From Mycolicibacterium crocinum (lineage in GTDB: Bacteria; Actinomycetota; Actinomycetes; Mycobacteriales; Mycobacteriaceae): DNA of 64,000 nucleotides. Below the pieces are notes generated by a model. That model worked only from the letters and a program-made list of their open reading frames with translations. It was not told where the DNA came from and did no database searches. The translations under genes and the position numbers were made by a program. The stretch lies in the NCBI RefSeq assembly GCF_022370635.2, contig NZ_CP092362.2, positions 3,782,001 to 3,846,000 of the forward strand, read 5' to 3'. Positions 63,378 through 64,000 of this stretch are shown here, piece after piece (position 1 is the first letter of the stretch; every line of letters begins with the position of its first letter).

Positions 63378-64000
63378 TGCCCGGCTCCGGGCGGCGGAGC
63401 ATCGGGCGCGGGCGGTGCGGGCACCACCGGCGGTGGGACGTCAGCCGGCGCGGGCACCGGTGCCAGCACCAGACCGGAGGCCGGAGCGGGTGCCGGCGCC
63501 TGAGCCGGGACCGCCAGGGTGCCGGGCAGCGGGGCCTGCGCCGCGGCGGGCGGCGCAGCGACAGCGCCGGGTGCGAGGACCGTGCCTGGCAACGCTGCCA
63601 GTGGAACGCCAAAGGGCATCGCACCATTCAACGGCACGCCACCGAGTGGAGTCGGTGCGACACGCACCGGAACCTCGGGCGAACTTCCCGGCTTCGGTGC
63701 GGCCACCGGGGCCGGCGCCGGTGCGGCGGGTGGCGGCGGCACCGCGTCAGGCAGCTTGCTGTTGAGCGGCGGCGGCGGAACGCCTTCGGCCGGTTTCGGC
63801 TTGCCCACCACCGTCCAGTTGCCCGTCGGATCCTGCACCAGATGGGCGGTGTCCTTGGACGGGATCATGCCCAGATTGCGCGCGGACTCGGCCAGCGCAG
63901 GCGCAGACTCGGCCTCCAGCACATCGCGCTCGAGCGCTTCCTTCTGCTGCGACAGCGCCTCATTGGTGGAACGAGCCGTGCCCAACTGGTAGGACCGCTG
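63374..64000 (-). CDS. FtsL-like, proline-rich division protein (5' part outside the window), Rv2164c-like
   Basis: The visible 209 codons begin inside a helical, probably coiled-coil segment (TARSTNEALSQQKEALERDV) and continue into a very Pro/Ala-rich tail of about 130 residues. The position directly before pbpB and the short coiled coil with a following GMIPSKDTAHLV segment are those of FtsL in dcw clusters. The membrane helix and start must lie beyond base 64000. The Pro/Ala-rich C terminus is peculiar to the mycobacterial form. No internal start is convincing. Confidence 0.8.
   Translation of the reverse strand, partial: QRSYQLGTARSTNEALSQQKEALERDVLEAESAPALAESARNLGMIPSKDTAHLVQDPTGNWTVVGKPKPAEGVPPPPLNSKLPDAVPPPPAAPAPAPVAAPKPGSSPEVPVRVAPTPLGGVPLNGAMPFGVPLAALPGTVLAPGAVAAPPAAAQAPLPGTLAVPAQAPAPAPASGLVLAPVPAPADVPPPVVPAPPAPDAPPPGAGQ

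Overview
The window looks like chromosomal DNA of a rapidly growing mycobacterium (Mycobacterium/Mycolicibacterium). The DNA is GC-rich, and it holds mycothiol synthesis (mshC), Wag31, a meso-DAP-type murE and a division/cell-wall (dcw) cluster. The order mshC, cysQ, [PI-kinase-like, DUF3090, phosphomutase-like], uppP, lppL, pyrD, PEBP protein, M20 peptidase matches, as I recall it, the Rv2130c-Rv2141c block of M. tuberculosis. The dcw block matches Rv2144c-Rv2164c. No database was searched; family names come from motifs and remembered gene order.

Layout. 1-4.9 kb: a secreted-protein gene apparently broken by a stop codon, a beta-lactamase-like serine hydrolase, a receptor Ser/Thr kinase, a GlcP-type glucose permease and a HAD phosphatase. 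4.9-10 kb: an overlapping operon gnd-zwf-GH63-like glucosidase. 10-13.8 kb: metH with a legible S-adenosylhomocysteine (SAH) riboswitch. 14-17.3 kb: a PAC2 protein and a paired acyl-CoA dehydrogenase operon. 17.3-23.6 kb: a long minus-strand block from an SDR through mshC and cysQ to uppP. 23.7-28.8 kb: lppL-DUF5703-pyrD, PEBP, M20 peptidase and a PknH-sensor-like lipoprotein.

28.8-32.8 kb is a small accessory island at tRNA-Leu(GAG). It has three copies of the tRNA 3' end (one intact, one nearly exact, one degenerate), a nickel/cobalt transporter remnant, an XRE-nucleotidyltransferase toxin-antitoxin-like pair, a complete IS1380-family element with TTTAG target duplications, and an orphan two-gene unit. 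No integrase is present.

32.8-35.4 kb carries an ECF sigma factor, its small zinc-binding anti-sigma factor, a flavodoxin-like protein, a DUF417 membrane protein and a small secreted protein. All three promoters of this block share the bipartite motif YGTAACGSW-N15-CACYAM with identical spacing, so it can be read as a self-contained ECF regulon. 35.4-45.2 kb holds TerC, acetamidase/RidA, a sulfotransferase/sulfatase-like/SDR operon, a glutamine amidotransferase, an unusual pyruvate-kinase-like protein and a TIGR01777 epimerase.

45.2-64 kb is the minus-strand dcw cluster, read from high to low coordinates: ftsL-like (cut by the window edge), pbpB, murE, murF, mraY, murD, ftsW, murG, murC, ftsQ, ftsZ, pgeF-like, yggS, sepF, yggT-like, wag31 and an Rv2144c-like gene. 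It makes and polymerises lipid II and builds the divisome and the polar growth scaffold. Most upstream genes overlap or nearly abut, indicating translational coupling.
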